Positions 1 to 5,704 of a DNA stretch of 8,310 nt are shown one piece after another (position 1 is the first letter of the stretch; every line of letters begins with the position of its first letter). This DNA comes from an uncultured Clostridia bacterium (GTDB lineage Bacteria; Bacillota; Clostridia; Christensenellales; UBA1242). The notes under the pieces are model-generated. The model ran no database searches. It saw only the letters and a list, made by a program, of their open reading frames with translations, and was not told the origin of the DNA. The position numbers and the translations under genes are program-made. The stretch is from assembly GCA_947589655.1 (NCBI GenBank), contig CANQCE010000040.1, forward strand, positions 1 to 8,310. Reading direction: 5' to 3'.

Positions 1-1194
1 ATCCACACAGGTGACTTTAAAATTGATTTTGAACCTATTGATGGGGTTATGACGGATTTGCAACGCTTTGGTGAACTTGGCAAAAAAGGCGTGAACCTTT
101 TGATGTGCGAAAGCACCAATGTTTGCCGCAAAGGCTACTCTATGAGCGAAAAAAGAGTGGGCAGGGCGCTGGAAGAAATTTTTAAATCTCACACCGAGAA
201 CCGAATTTTTGTTGCCACTTTTGCTTCCAATATTCACCGTTTGCAACAAATTTTAAATTTGGCTGAAAAGTATGGCAGAAAGGTGGCATTTACTGGCAGA
301 AGCATGATTAACATTGCCGATGTTGGCATGAAAATTGGCGAAATAACCTTTAACAGAGAAAATATTATTGATATTGACAAAATTGACAAATATGCCGATA
401 AAGAATTGCTTATTGTTACAACAGGCAGCCAAGGCGAGCCACTATCTGCGCTCACAAGAATGGCGGCAGGCGATTTTAAACAGATTAAAATTGGCACAAA
501 CGATTTGATTGTGTTTTCTTCTTCGCCAATCCCTGGGAACGAAAAGAGCGTGTATAATGTAATAAATTCGCTTTTCCAAAAGGGGGCAGATGTTATATAT
601 GATGAACTTTCCGAAGTACACGCATCTGGGCATGCATGCCAAGAGGAAATTAAAATTATACACTCTTTAACAAAGCCAAAGTTTTTTGTGCCTATTCACG
701 GCGAATACAGGCATCTAAGGATGCATAAACAGTTGGCAATGGCTCTTGGCATGGAGGAGAGGAACATTTTGTTGCCAACTATAGGGGCGCAGTTTGAACT
801 TACACCAAATTCAATTAAAAAAGTGGGCTTTACAGTGGCTGGGCAAAGGCTGATTGACGGCTACGGCATCGGCGATATGGATAGCAATGTTTTGCGCGAG
901 AGGAAACAACTCTCTGAAGATGGGATTTGCGTTGTGGTTACAACCATAAACAATGTTTCGGGGGATGTTGTTGGCGACCCATTTATAATCACACGCGGCG
1001 TGGTTTATCAAGATGAGGCTGAGGCGTTTGTTCAAGACACAAGGAACATGATAATCGCCTCTTTGAAAGAACAAGATTTGCGTGGCTGCGACCCTGCGGT
1101 GATTAAAAACACATTAAAACGCAACGTTTCAAACTTTATATTCAAAAGAACAAAGCGCCGCCCTATGGTGCTGACAATTGTTATGTTGGATTAA
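1..1194 (+). CDS. rnj: Ribonuclease J, C-terminal part (5' end outside window)
   Basis: RNase J is a metallo-beta-lactamase/beta-CASP ribonuclease with endonuclease and 5'-3' exonuclease activity in bacterial mRNA decay and rRNA maturation. The reading frame is open from base 1 (IHTGDFKID...), so the ATG at 49 is internal. About 397 residues are visible of a usual ~555, and the HxHxDH metal motif lies upstream of the window. Visible hallmarks are HTGDFKID at the edge (its Asp is a metal ligand in the family), the beta-CASP region with STN, the VHASGHA motif (His codons 619-621 and 631-633) and the PIHGEYRH motif (His codons 697-699 and 712-714). The C-terminal oligomerisation domain ends in the typical RRPM...I-V-M segment. 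The methyltransferase gene starts 1 nt after the stop, so the two are probably co-transcribed. The frame is intact. Whether this is the only RNase J (J1 or J2 type) cannot be told. Confidence 0.96.
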   Translation: MHTGDFKIDFEPIDGVMTDLQRFGELGKKGVNLLMCESTNVCRKGYSMSEKRVGRALEEIFKSHTENRIFVATFASNIHRLQQILNLAEKYGRKVAFTGRSMINIADVGMKIGEITFNRENIIDIDKIDKYADKELLIVTTGSQGEPLSALTRMAAGDFKQIKIGTNDLIVFSSSPIPGNEKSVYNVINSLFQKGADVIYDELSEVHASGHACQEEIKIIHSLTKPKFFVPIHGEYRHLRMHKQLAMALGMEERNILLPTIGAQFELTPNSIKKVGFTVAGQRLIDGYGIGDMDSNVLRERKQLSEDGICVVVTTINNVSGDVVGDPFIITRGVVYQDEAEAFVQDTRNMIIASLKEQDLRGCDPAVIKNTLKRNVSNFIFKRTKRRPMVLTIVMLD

Positions 1195-1195
1195 A

Positions 1196-1771
1196 ATGAA
1201 AAGGGAAGAATTAAAAGGCTTTGAAAGGCGTGCATATAACCCAATTATAAGGCCGAAAAGCGAGCAGGTTTTAAAGGAAATTGTTGAAAGTTTAAAGCCT
1301 AAAAAAGCCCTTGAAATAGGAACTTTTCTGGGCTATTCTGCCACGGTTATGTTGGAGGCGGAGGCTGGGCTTGTTTTAACAACTTTGGAAAAAGATGAAC
1401 AAAATGCTGCCGATGCCACTTTCAACTTAAAACGCTTTGGAAAGAGAGCCAAAGTGCTTTGTTGTGATGCTGCCAATTTTTTGGCGGAATGCACAGAGAA
1501 GTTCAATTTGATTTTTTTGGATGGTCCCAAGGGGCAATATTTTAAATATCTGCCAAAATTGAAAGAACTGCTTGAGTGTGGTGGCGTTTTAGTGGCGGAC
1601 GACACGCTTTTTCATGGATATGTAACTGCGGATGGCGTTGTAAAGCACAAGCACCGCACAATTGTTGAAAGTTTGCGAAAGTTTAAAGAAGATTTGCAAA
1701 ACGATACAAATTTTCAGTGCCAATTTTATGATTTTGAAGATGGCATTGCAGTTTGCAAAAAGATAAAATAA
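1196..1771 (+). CDS. trmR: SAM-dependent O-methyltransferase, TrmR/YrrM type
   Basis: Class I SAM methyltransferase of the caffeoyl-CoA O-methyltransferase-like family (COG4122). In B. subtilis the relative YrrM (TrmR) methylates 5-hydroxyuridine to 5-methoxyuridine at the tRNA wobble position. The 191-residue product has SAM motif I (EIGTFLGYSA, 40-49), an acidic residue after strand 2 (E65), FLDGPKGQY (107-115), the ADD metal-site region (134-136) and the closing DGIAVCKK. The FxDxxKGQY and LFxGxV pattern with the KHKHRT segment resembles TrmR more than plant-type enzymes. The ATG at 1196 was chosen: it is 1 nt past the RNase J stop and gives the expected N-terminus. A TTG at 1178 would add six residues inside rnj. 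The Shine-Dalgarno is weak, so translational coupling to rnj is likely. The family call is firm; the tRNA substrate is inferred from similarity. Confidence 0.85.
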   Translation: MKREELKGFERRAYNPIIRPKSEQVLKEIVESLKPKKALEIGTFLGYSATVMLEAEAGLVLTTLEKDEQNAADATFNLKRFGKRAKVLCCDAANFLAECTEKFNLIFLDGPKGQYFKYLPKLKELLECGGVLVADDTLFHGYVTADGVVKHKHRTIVESLRKFKEDLQNDTNFQCQFYDFEDGIAVCKKIK

Positions 1772-1798
1772 AGCGATTTATGCTTTATTTTTGTTTTT
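1765..1798 (+). terminator. Rho-independent terminator after the rnj-trmR unit
   Basis: A perfect 10-bp stem (AAAATAAAGC, 1765-1774, with its complement at 1782-1791) closes a 7-nt loop and runs into TTGTTTTT. The left arm overlaps the trmR stop codon. The stem is A/T-rich with only two G-C pairs, at the loop end, so it may be leaky. Confidence 0.7.
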
Positions 1799-1821
1799 AT
1801 TGAAACATTGCGTTAAAAAAG

Positions 1822-1850
1822 TTGTATGTTTTGTCATTTTTTGTTAAAAT
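1822..1850 (+). promoter_or_regulatory. Candidate promoter of the PAP2-tsaE-tsaB operon
   Basis: A weak -35 (TTGTAT, 1822-1827), a 17-nt spacer and TAAAAT (1845-1850, 5 of 6 to the consensus -10) lie just after the upstream terminator. The predicted transcription start falls at about 1857, which is the A of the PAP2 start codon, so the mRNA could be leaderless. The -35 matches the consensus at only three positions. Confidence 0.4.
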
Positions 1851-1856
1851 AACACT

Positions 1857-2417
1857 ATGGATTTTGAATTAAAAATCATAGAATTTTTGCAAAGCGGAAG
1901 GACCCCATTTTTTGATACGTCATTTCAAATTATCTCCGAAATTGGTAGCGTTATGGGCGTGGTTGCGTTGTGTCTGATATTCTTGTTCTTTAACCGTCGC
2001 CTTCTATTTTGGTATTTGTTTTCGTATGGCTTTGTAAATTTGGTTGTTCGCATAATAAAAGGCACCGTTGAACGTATTAGGCCGTATAACGCATCGGAAT
2101 TAATTCAAGTTATAGGCGACCGCGTGCAAGATTTCTCTTTTCCAAGTGGGCATATGGCTTGCGCAACCGCAATTGCAATATTTTTGGCGGTTTTTCTGTT
2201 TTCAAAATATAAAACAAAGGGCGAAAGGGTGCTAATTGTGCTTTCGTGCTGTGTTTACGTTGGTTTGGTGGGCCTTTCAAGGATGTATTTAGGCAAGCAC
2301 TATTTGACCGACCTTATTGCAGGCTTTGCCATTTCGGCAATAATTTGCACGCTTGGGCTGCTGCTGATGAAATATTATTATAAATTCAAAAACAATGATA
2401 GGGCTTACAAAAAGTGA
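1857..2417 (+). CDS. PAP2-family membrane phosphatase
   Basis: A 186-residue integral membrane phosphatase of the PAP2 superfamily, which hydrolyses lipid phosphates or pyrophosphates (BcrC/PgpB-like enzymes act on undecaprenyl pyrophosphate or phosphatidylglycerol phosphate). All three signature motifs are complete: KX6RP (K68 ... R75-P76), PSGH (96-99) and SRX5HX3D (S141, R142, H148, D152). Hydrophobic segments lie at about 32-45, 49-65, 104-116, 126-140 and 153-172. The start is fixed by an in-frame TAA at 1845-1847; the next Met is at residue 33. No Shine-Dalgarno is visible before the ATG. The stop overlaps the ribosome site of tsaE, so the two genes are coupled. Recycling of the C55 lipid carrier is a reasonable guess, but the substrate cannot be read from the sequence. 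Confidence 0.9.
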   Translation: MDFELKIIEFLQSGRTPFFDTSFQIISEIGSVMGVVALCLIFLFFNRRLLFWYLFSYGFVNLVVRIIKGTVERIRPYNASELIQVIGDRVQDFSFPSGHMACATAIAIFLAVFLFSKYKTKGERVLIVLSCCVYVGLVGLSRMYLGKHYLTDLIAGFAISAIICTLGLLLMKYYYKFKNNDRAYKK

Positions 2418-2424
2418 GGATGTT

Positions 2425-2856
2425 ATGAAAATTAAAACAGAGATAAACAGTTTAGAGCAACTTGATGCCTTGGCAAAGGCTTTTGCGAACTGCTTGCAAC
2501 CAAAAATGATAGTGCTGCTTAAAGGCGATTTAGGCAGCGGCAAAACCACATTTGTAAAGGCGGTGGCAAAGGCTCTTGGCAGCACTGACGAGGTTACAAG
2601 CCCAACTTTTGCACTGCTAAATATCTATGACGGCAAATTCCCAATTGAGCACTTTGATATGTATAGGCTTTCTTCTGCTGAGGAGGCCAGAGGGGTGGGC
2701 TTTGAGGAACACTTTGACCGCTCTCATATGCAAGGCGTAGCGTTTGTGGAGTGGCCAGAAAACGTGGAAGGGCTTTTTGACAAGGCCGATTTTGTGGTGG
2801 AGATTACAAAAACTGGCGATAATGGGCGAATTTTTGTTATCTCGTCAGGCAGTTAA
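2425..2856 (+). CDS. tsaE: tRNA t6A37 biosynthesis ATPase TsaE
   Basis: A 143-residue cytoplasmic P-loop ATPase that works with TsaD and TsaB in transferring threonylcarbamoyl to A37 of ANN-decoding tRNAs. It shows Walker A GDLGSGKTT (34-42), the switch-like SPTF (59-62), the HFDMYRL strand (76-82) and VEWPE (108-112), all in family order, and the length is normal. The start at 2425 was chosen over the in-frame ATG at 2395. GAGG at 2416-2419 sits five bases before it, it gives a canonical N-terminus, and the longer form would overlap the PAP2 gene. It begins 7 nt after the PAP2 stop and is followed 12 nt later by tsaB, so all three are very likely one transcript. Confidence 0.95.
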   Translation: MKIKTEINSLEQLDALAKAFANCLQPKMIVLLKGDLGSGKTTFVKAVAKALGSTDEVTSPTFALLNIYDGKFPIEHFDMYRLSSAEEARGVGFEEHFDRSHMQGVAFVEWPENVEGLFDKADFVVEITKTGDNGRIFVISSGS

Positions 2857-2868
2857 AGGAGGAAGAAA

Positions 2869-3510
2869 ATGCTGGCAATTAACACGGCGTTTGCAAATGC
2901 CAATTTGGCTCTTGAAATTGCAGACGGAAGGAAATTTTATAGGCAACTAAATGCAGAGGCAAAACACTCGGAAAATGTGCTAAAAACAATTGACGAAATG
3001 TGCGCTGAGGCAGGAATTGACATTTTGGATGTTGGGACAATAGCAGTTGTTACAGGTCCTGGCTCGTTTACAGGCTTAAGAATTGGCGTTGCAATTGCAA
3101 AAGCCCTTGGCTGCGTGAATAAAAGCCTAAAATTTATTTCAATATCATCTTTGCAACTGATGGCATATAAAAAAATCAAAACATATCCAAAGAAGGAAAA
3201 ATTTGCCTGCGTTTTAAATGCACTATCCAATCTTTATTTTGTGGCATATTTTGATAAAGACGGCACTATATTAGAAGAAGAAAAAATGATTGGGCAAGAT
3301 GAATATTTGCAGATGCAATGTCCAAAATATGCTCTGGAAAACGATTTGCCAAATCTGCCGTGCCTGAAAATAACTGAAGAAGATTTGTTAAATTATGCCA
3401 AACAGAGAGAGGGCTTAAAACAGTTCGTTTCCAGCGAGGAGTTGTTGCCAAAATATATAAGGCTGTCTCAGGCAGAGGACAATATGTTAAAAAAACAAAA
3501 AAAAGATTAA
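2869..3510 (+). CDS. tsaB: tRNA t6A37 biosynthesis protein TsaB
   Basis: TsaB is the inactive ASKHA-fold paralogue of TsaD that scaffolds the t6A complex with TsaD and TsaE. The 213-residue product opens with the LAINTA strand, carries the KHSENVL helix (32-38) and the family signature GPGSFTGLRIG (63-73), and ends with the usual P-K-YIR-SQAE segment, so it is full length. A strong Shine-Dalgarno, AAAGGAGG (2855-2862), directly follows the tsaE stop and precedes the ATG by 6 nt. In many Firmicutes rimI and tsaD follow tsaB; here the next gene is unrelated and has its own promoter, so tsaD must lie elsewhere. The C-terminus is lysine-rich (KKQKKD). Confidence 0.94.
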   Translation: MLAINTAFANANLALEIADGRKFYRQLNAEAKHSENVLKTIDEMCAEAGIDILDVGTIAVVTGPGSFTGLRIGVAIAKALGCVNKSLKFISISSLQLMAYKKIKTYPKKEKFACVLNALSNLYFVAYFDKDGTILEEEKMIGQDEYLQMQCPKYALENDLPNLPCLKITEEDLLNYAKQREGLKQFVSSEELLPKYIRLSQAEDNMLKKQKKD

Positions 3511-3517
3511 AAAATAG

Positions 3518-3547
3518 TTGACTTTTAAATGTAAATGCTTGTAGAAT
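3518..3547 (+). promoter_or_regulatory. Promoter of the zinc-ribbon/acidic-tail gene
   Basis: TTGACT (3518-3523) and TAGAAT (3542-3547) each match the vegetative consensus at five of six positions, with an 18-nt spacer. Transcription would start near 3554, just upstream of the ribosome site AAAAGGAG (3557-3564). It lies immediately after the tsaB stop and separates this gene from the upstream operon. Confidence 0.75.
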
Positions 3548-3569
3548 ACGTTAAGTAAAAGGAGATTGT

Positions 3570-4112
3570 ATGAAAAAACCTGTTTATATTAGATGCCCTA
3601 GATGTGAGCTTAATTATATTGAAAAGAAGGACAAACTTTGCAGTGTTTGCAAGGCTGAACTTTCTGCACATAAAGATGAATTTATTGGCGATTTAGATTT
3701 GGAACTTTGCCCTATCTGCAAAACAAACTACATTCAGCCAGACGAAATTATGTGCGCAACCTGCTTGAAAGAGCACCAAAACGATGGAGACGAAGTTTCC
3801 ACCGATTGGGAAGATTATCTTAATCGTGACGAAGAAGAAATTGTGTATGATGACGAAGAAACAGGCGACATGGCGTCAGTTACTGATTTGGATGACCAAT
3901 TGTTGGATGATGACGATTTGGACAGCAGCATAGGCTTTGATGACAGGTTGGATGACGGCTCGCTTGACGATTTGGATGACGAAGAATTTGACGGCGACAT
4001 GGAAGATGACCTTGACGATGATGACCTTGATGAAGAAGACGACCTTGACGATGACGATGATGACGAAGATAGCGACAAAGACGACGACGATGATGATGAA
4101 GATGATTTTTAA
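3570..4112 (+). CDS. Tandem zinc-ribbon protein with long Asp/Glu tail
   Basis: I do not recognise a named family. The 180-residue protein has two clear parts. Residues 1-67 hold two copies of C-x2-C-x11-C-x2-C (C9, C12, C24, C27 and C47, C50, C62, C65), 38 residues apart. Both copies share an NYI after the second Cys, so this looks like an internal duplication of a zinc knuckle. These are the only cysteines. Residues ~72-180 are almost wholly Asp/Glu with scattered Leu, Ser, Phe and Gly, and are surely disordered. The tail resembles that of RNA polymerase delta (RpoE), but the helix-turn-helix domain of delta is absent. The start is set by AAAAGGAG 5 nt before the ATG. It has its own promoter and terminator. 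A cytoplasmic role with nucleic acid or RNA polymerase is conceivable but speculative. Confidence 0.88.
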   Translation: MKKPVYIRCPRCELNYIEKKDKLCSVCKAELSAHKDEFIGDLDLELCPICKTNYIQPDEIMCATCLKEHQNDGDEVSTDWEDYLNRDEEEIVYDDEETGDMASVTDLDDQLLDDDDLDSSIGFDDRLDDGSLDDLDDEEFDGDMEDDLDDDDLDEEDDLDDDDDDEDSDKDDDDDDEDDF

Positions 4113-4123
4113 AAATTGTTAAT

Positions 4124-4154
4124 AAAAAACCACGGCAACCCCGTGGATTTTTTT
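4124..4154. terminator. Bidirectional terminator between convergent genes
   Basis: CCACGG (4130-4135), a 5-nt loop and CCGTGG (4141-4146) form a G/C-rich hairpin. The right side continues with ATTTTTTT for the plus-strand gene. The left side is A-rich, so the minus strand reads TTTTTTATT after the hairpin, where it can end the secreted-protein transcript. Confidence 0.85.
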
Positions 4155-4178
4155 AAGCATATTTTTTAATAAATTTTT

Positions 4179-4196
4179 AAAGAGTTTAAAGAGTTT
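4179..4196. repeat. Two tandem copies of a 9-bp unit
   Basis: AAAGAGTTT occurs twice in direct succession (4179-4187 and 4188-4196) in the spacer after the stop of the minus-strand secreted-protein gene. It is probably a short slippage repeat; no function is evident. Confidence 0.5.
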
Positions 4197-4209
4197 TTAA
4201 ATGTCAAAT

Positions 4210-5043
4210 TTATGCACCAAGAGTTATTGCAAAATTTCCAGAGACTTCTGTATTGACTAAAAGAGATGAGAGAGTGATGTAGAAACTGACTAATGCTCTT
4301 CCATTATTATTGTTAGTGACAAAAGTTGCCACTGCTTCATCTGATTCTATGTTAAAGATTGTTTTGTAACTGTTTTTGGATTCTTCCCAGCGACCTTGTT
4401 GTTTGGCAAGTTCAATTAATTCACTCATTGACTCTGCTTTACCGGCAGGGATTGTGAAAGTTGCTTTAGAGCCGTCGCTCTGGGCTGTTTCGCTCGGGTC
4501 AATTGATAAACTTGTTGATTCTATATTCTCTTGAGAGAGATTTTTTACTTCAAAATGGACAGGCAGTGGATTGTCTTTGTCTAAATTCACTATGCTGAAC
4601 GAGAACATAATCAAGTGATTTTCACCTATGCTGAATTTAGAACTATCAAATTCTTGTTCAGAAGTGATTTTTCCTTGTCGTATAAGTATTGGAACTACGG
4701 AGTTTTTTATATCATCTGAAGTGAAGTTAAAATCAAGGTTTTCAAATTTTTTGTCACTCACATTTTCATTTTTTGATATTTCCACATATTCTTGTCCGTC
4801 TATTTTGAATGGGCTTCCCGGGACTAGTATGGCGGTGCTATAATTATCATAGGAAACATTGACAGAGATAGTAAGCACCCCGCACATAACACAGTGAACA
4901 TGTTTTGCGGTGTAGGTTATGGAAAAGCCGCTTTGCACCTTTGCTTGCAGGGCGGCAATGGTTATGCCCACGGATGTTGCCGCCACAATCAGTGTCATAG
5001 CCAGCGCACCTAAACTCCACCACAATTTCTTTTTTGTGTTCAT
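4210..5043 (-). CDS. Secreted TasA/SipW-type surface protein (putative)
   Basis: A 277-residue exported protein of uncertain family. The N-terminus is lysine-rich (NTKKK), followed by a hydrophobic stretch at about 7-32 ending ITIAALQAK, then VQSGFSITYTA. That layout resembles SipW-dependent TasA/camelysin-like fibre proteins common in gut Clostridia. The rest is rich in beta-forming and Asn/Ser residues, with a helical insert near 225-240 and a closing strand (VSGNFAITLGA). There is no LPxTG anchor and no second membrane segment. The only cysteines, C51 and C54, sit in HxHCxxC (48-54). The ATG at 5043 was chosen for its ribosome site (GAGGGAG on the minus strand, about 8 nt upstream) and the signal-peptide start; the frame stays open upstream only from a TTG at 5127. 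It is the sole gene of its unit and is read from a promoter with a nine-C spacer run. Surface location is inferred. Confidence 0.7.
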   Translation of the reverse strand: MNTKKKLWWSLGALAMTLIVAATSVGITIAALQAKVQSGFSITYTAKHVHCVMCGVLTISVNVSYDNYSTAILVPGSPFKIDGQEYVEISKNENVSDKKFENLDFNFTSDDIKNSVVPILIRQGKITSEQEFDSSKFSIGENHLIMFSFSIVNLDKDNPLPVHFEVKNLSQENIESTSLSIDPSETAQSDGSKATFTIPAGKAESMSELIELAKQQGRWEESKNSYKTIFNIESDEAVATFVTNNNNGRALVSFYITLSSLLVNTEVSGNFAITLGA

Positions 5044-5145
5044 ATGTTTTTCTCCCTCGCGACAAATACAAAATTTATCTTTTAAAACACGCATTCTCAA
5101 AGAACAACAGTTTATAAGATAATACAATTTGTCTTTTCTATACTC

Positions 5146-5173
5146 ATTTTAGCGGGGGGGGGACACTTGTCAA
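5146..5173 (-). promoter_or_regulatory. Promoter with poly-C spacer for the secreted protein
   Basis: On the minus strand a perfect -35 TTGACA (5173-5168) is followed by a 16-nt spacer and TAAAAT (5151-5146, 5 of 6). Nine of the 16 spacer bases are an uninterrupted C run. The predicted start is near 5139, leaving a leader of about 95 nt. A very A/T-rich stretch directly upstream could act as an UP element. One extra C would give the optimal 17-nt spacing, so slippage in the run should change promoter strength. A weaker alternative -10 (TATTAT, 5124-5119) lies downstream with a poor -35. Confidence 0.75.
5154..5162. repeat. Homopolymeric G9/C9 tract
   Basis: Nine consecutive G's on the plus strand, in a spacer otherwise dominated by A and T. 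It is the only long G/C homopolymer in the window and lies between the -35 and -10 boxes of the minus-strand promoter. Such tracts are hotspots for slipped-strand mispairing, and also for sequencing length errors. Confidence 0.95.
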
Positions 5174-5293
5174 GCAAAAATTGAAAAAAATAAAAAATTT
5201 CTAAAAAATTTTATAAAAAATATCTTTTTTTAATAGAAATGGGCAGATTTTAAGGTTTTGGGGAAAGCATTTCGCTTTGGCGAGATAATGGCA
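5174..5293. other. A/T-rich intergenic stretch, no gene
   Basis: Between the secreted-protein promoter and the rpsT terminator, bases 5174-5240 are almost pure A/T with repeated A- and T-runs. On the minus strand this sits directly upstream of the -35 and fits an UP element. Bases 5264-5278 contain a small AAAGC/GCTTT hairpin of unknown meaning. No convincing ORF or RNA gene was seen. Confidence 0.5.
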
Positions 5294-5320
5294 ACAAAAA
5301 AACACCCTTGGGTGTTTTAA
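5294..5320 (-). terminator. Rho-independent terminator of rpsT
   Basis: Read on the minus strand, AAAACACC (5318-5311), a 4-nt loop and GGTGTTTT (5306-5299) form an 8-bp stem, and the T-run extends to seven before GTTGC. It lies 16 nt after the rpsT stop. Confidence 0.85.
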
Positions 5321-5335
5321 CAAAAAAGCCGATGC

Positions 5336-5605
5336 TTACTTGCTTTGTTGTGCATCTGATAACAGTTTTGCAAAATGTGCTTTTTTGCGATTTGCAGAGT
5401 TTTGATGTATAACATTTTCTCTTGCAGCGCTATCGAGTTTTGAAGAAAGTGTTTTATATGTTTCTGCAGCCTTTTCAGGTGCTTCAGCAAGGTCTGCCTT
5501 GAACTTTTTAATGTAAGTTTTAATTTCAGACTTTACGGAGTTGTTCAAAACGCGTCTTTCTCTTTCAATCAACACTCTTTTCTTTGCAGATTTGATATTT
5601 GCCAT
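5336..5605 (-). CDS. rpsT: 30S ribosomal protein bS20
   Basis: bS20 binds 16S rRNA early in 30S assembly. The 89-residue product matches the family across its length: MANIKSAKKR at the start, the basic helix with RRVLNNSVKS, and the C-terminal NSANRKKAHFAKLL. It is highly basic and of normal size. A strong Shine-Dalgarno, AAGGAG, lies 7 nt before the ATG. It forms a single-gene unit with a near-perfect promoter and its own terminator. It is divergent from gpr, the same neighbourhood known in Bacillus, which supports both calls. Confidence 0.97.
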   Translation of the reverse strand: MANIKSAKKRVLIERERRVLNNSVKSEIKTYIKKFKADLAEAPEKAAETYKTLSSKLDSAARENVIHQNSANRKKAHFAKLLSDAQQSK

Positions 5606-5640
5606 GTGTTTTCTCCTTGTAACTTTATAAAACTTAAAGC

Positions 5641-5669
5641 ATTATAACATACAATTTTAGAAAAATCAA
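5641..5669 (-). promoter_or_regulatory. Vegetative promoter of rpsT
   Basis: On the minus strand, TTGATT (5669-5664), a 17-nt spacer and a perfect TATAAT (5646-5641). The bases before the -10 read TGT, giving an extended -10. Transcription should start near 5634, about 29 nt before the rpsT start codon. Confidence 0.85.
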
Positions 5670-5699
5670 GTGAAATTTGCATTTTTTTTGGCAATATTA
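5670..5699 (+). promoter_or_regulatory. Candidate forespore-type promoter of gpr
   Basis: GGCAATATTA (5690-5699) fits the sigma-F -10 pattern GGNRANANTR known from Bacillus, and the inner AATATTA matches six of seven positions of the sigma-G -10. The matching -35 (GTGAA, 5670-5674) is only partial. It abuts the -35 of the divergent rpsT promoter. In Bacillus gpr is read by sigma-F and sigma-G. The start point would fall within a few bases of the gpr ATG. Confidence 0.4.
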
Positions 5700-5704
5700 A
5701 CTTT

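Noticed and set aside
3815..4078. Minus-strand ORF of almost pure serine/arginine
   Set aside because: It is the antisense reading of the GAT/GAC/GAA-rich acidic tail of the zinc-ribbon protein. It has no ribosome site and the composition is fully explained by the plus-strand codons.
4130..4146. Protein at 3570-4112 as RNA polymerase delta (RpoE)
   Set aside because: Only the acidic tail is similar. The head has two zinc-ribbon motifs instead of the delta helix-turn-helix domain. The bases here are the terminator after it, not part of the gene.
4814..4902. Possible CRISPR, tRNA or mobile-element remnants in the minus-strand island
   Set aside because: No spaced direct repeats, no cloverleaf with CCA end and no terminal inverted repeats or transposase motifs were found around the secreted-protein gene.
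5264..5278. AAAGC/GCTTT hairpin as a terminator or small RNA
   Set aside because: Only five pairs, with no T-run on either side and no promoter nearby.
5288..5320. Ten-codon plus-strand ORF (MATKKHPWVF)
   Set aside because: It lies across the rpsT terminator stem and lacks a ribosome site, so it is most simply a chance reading of the hairpin.
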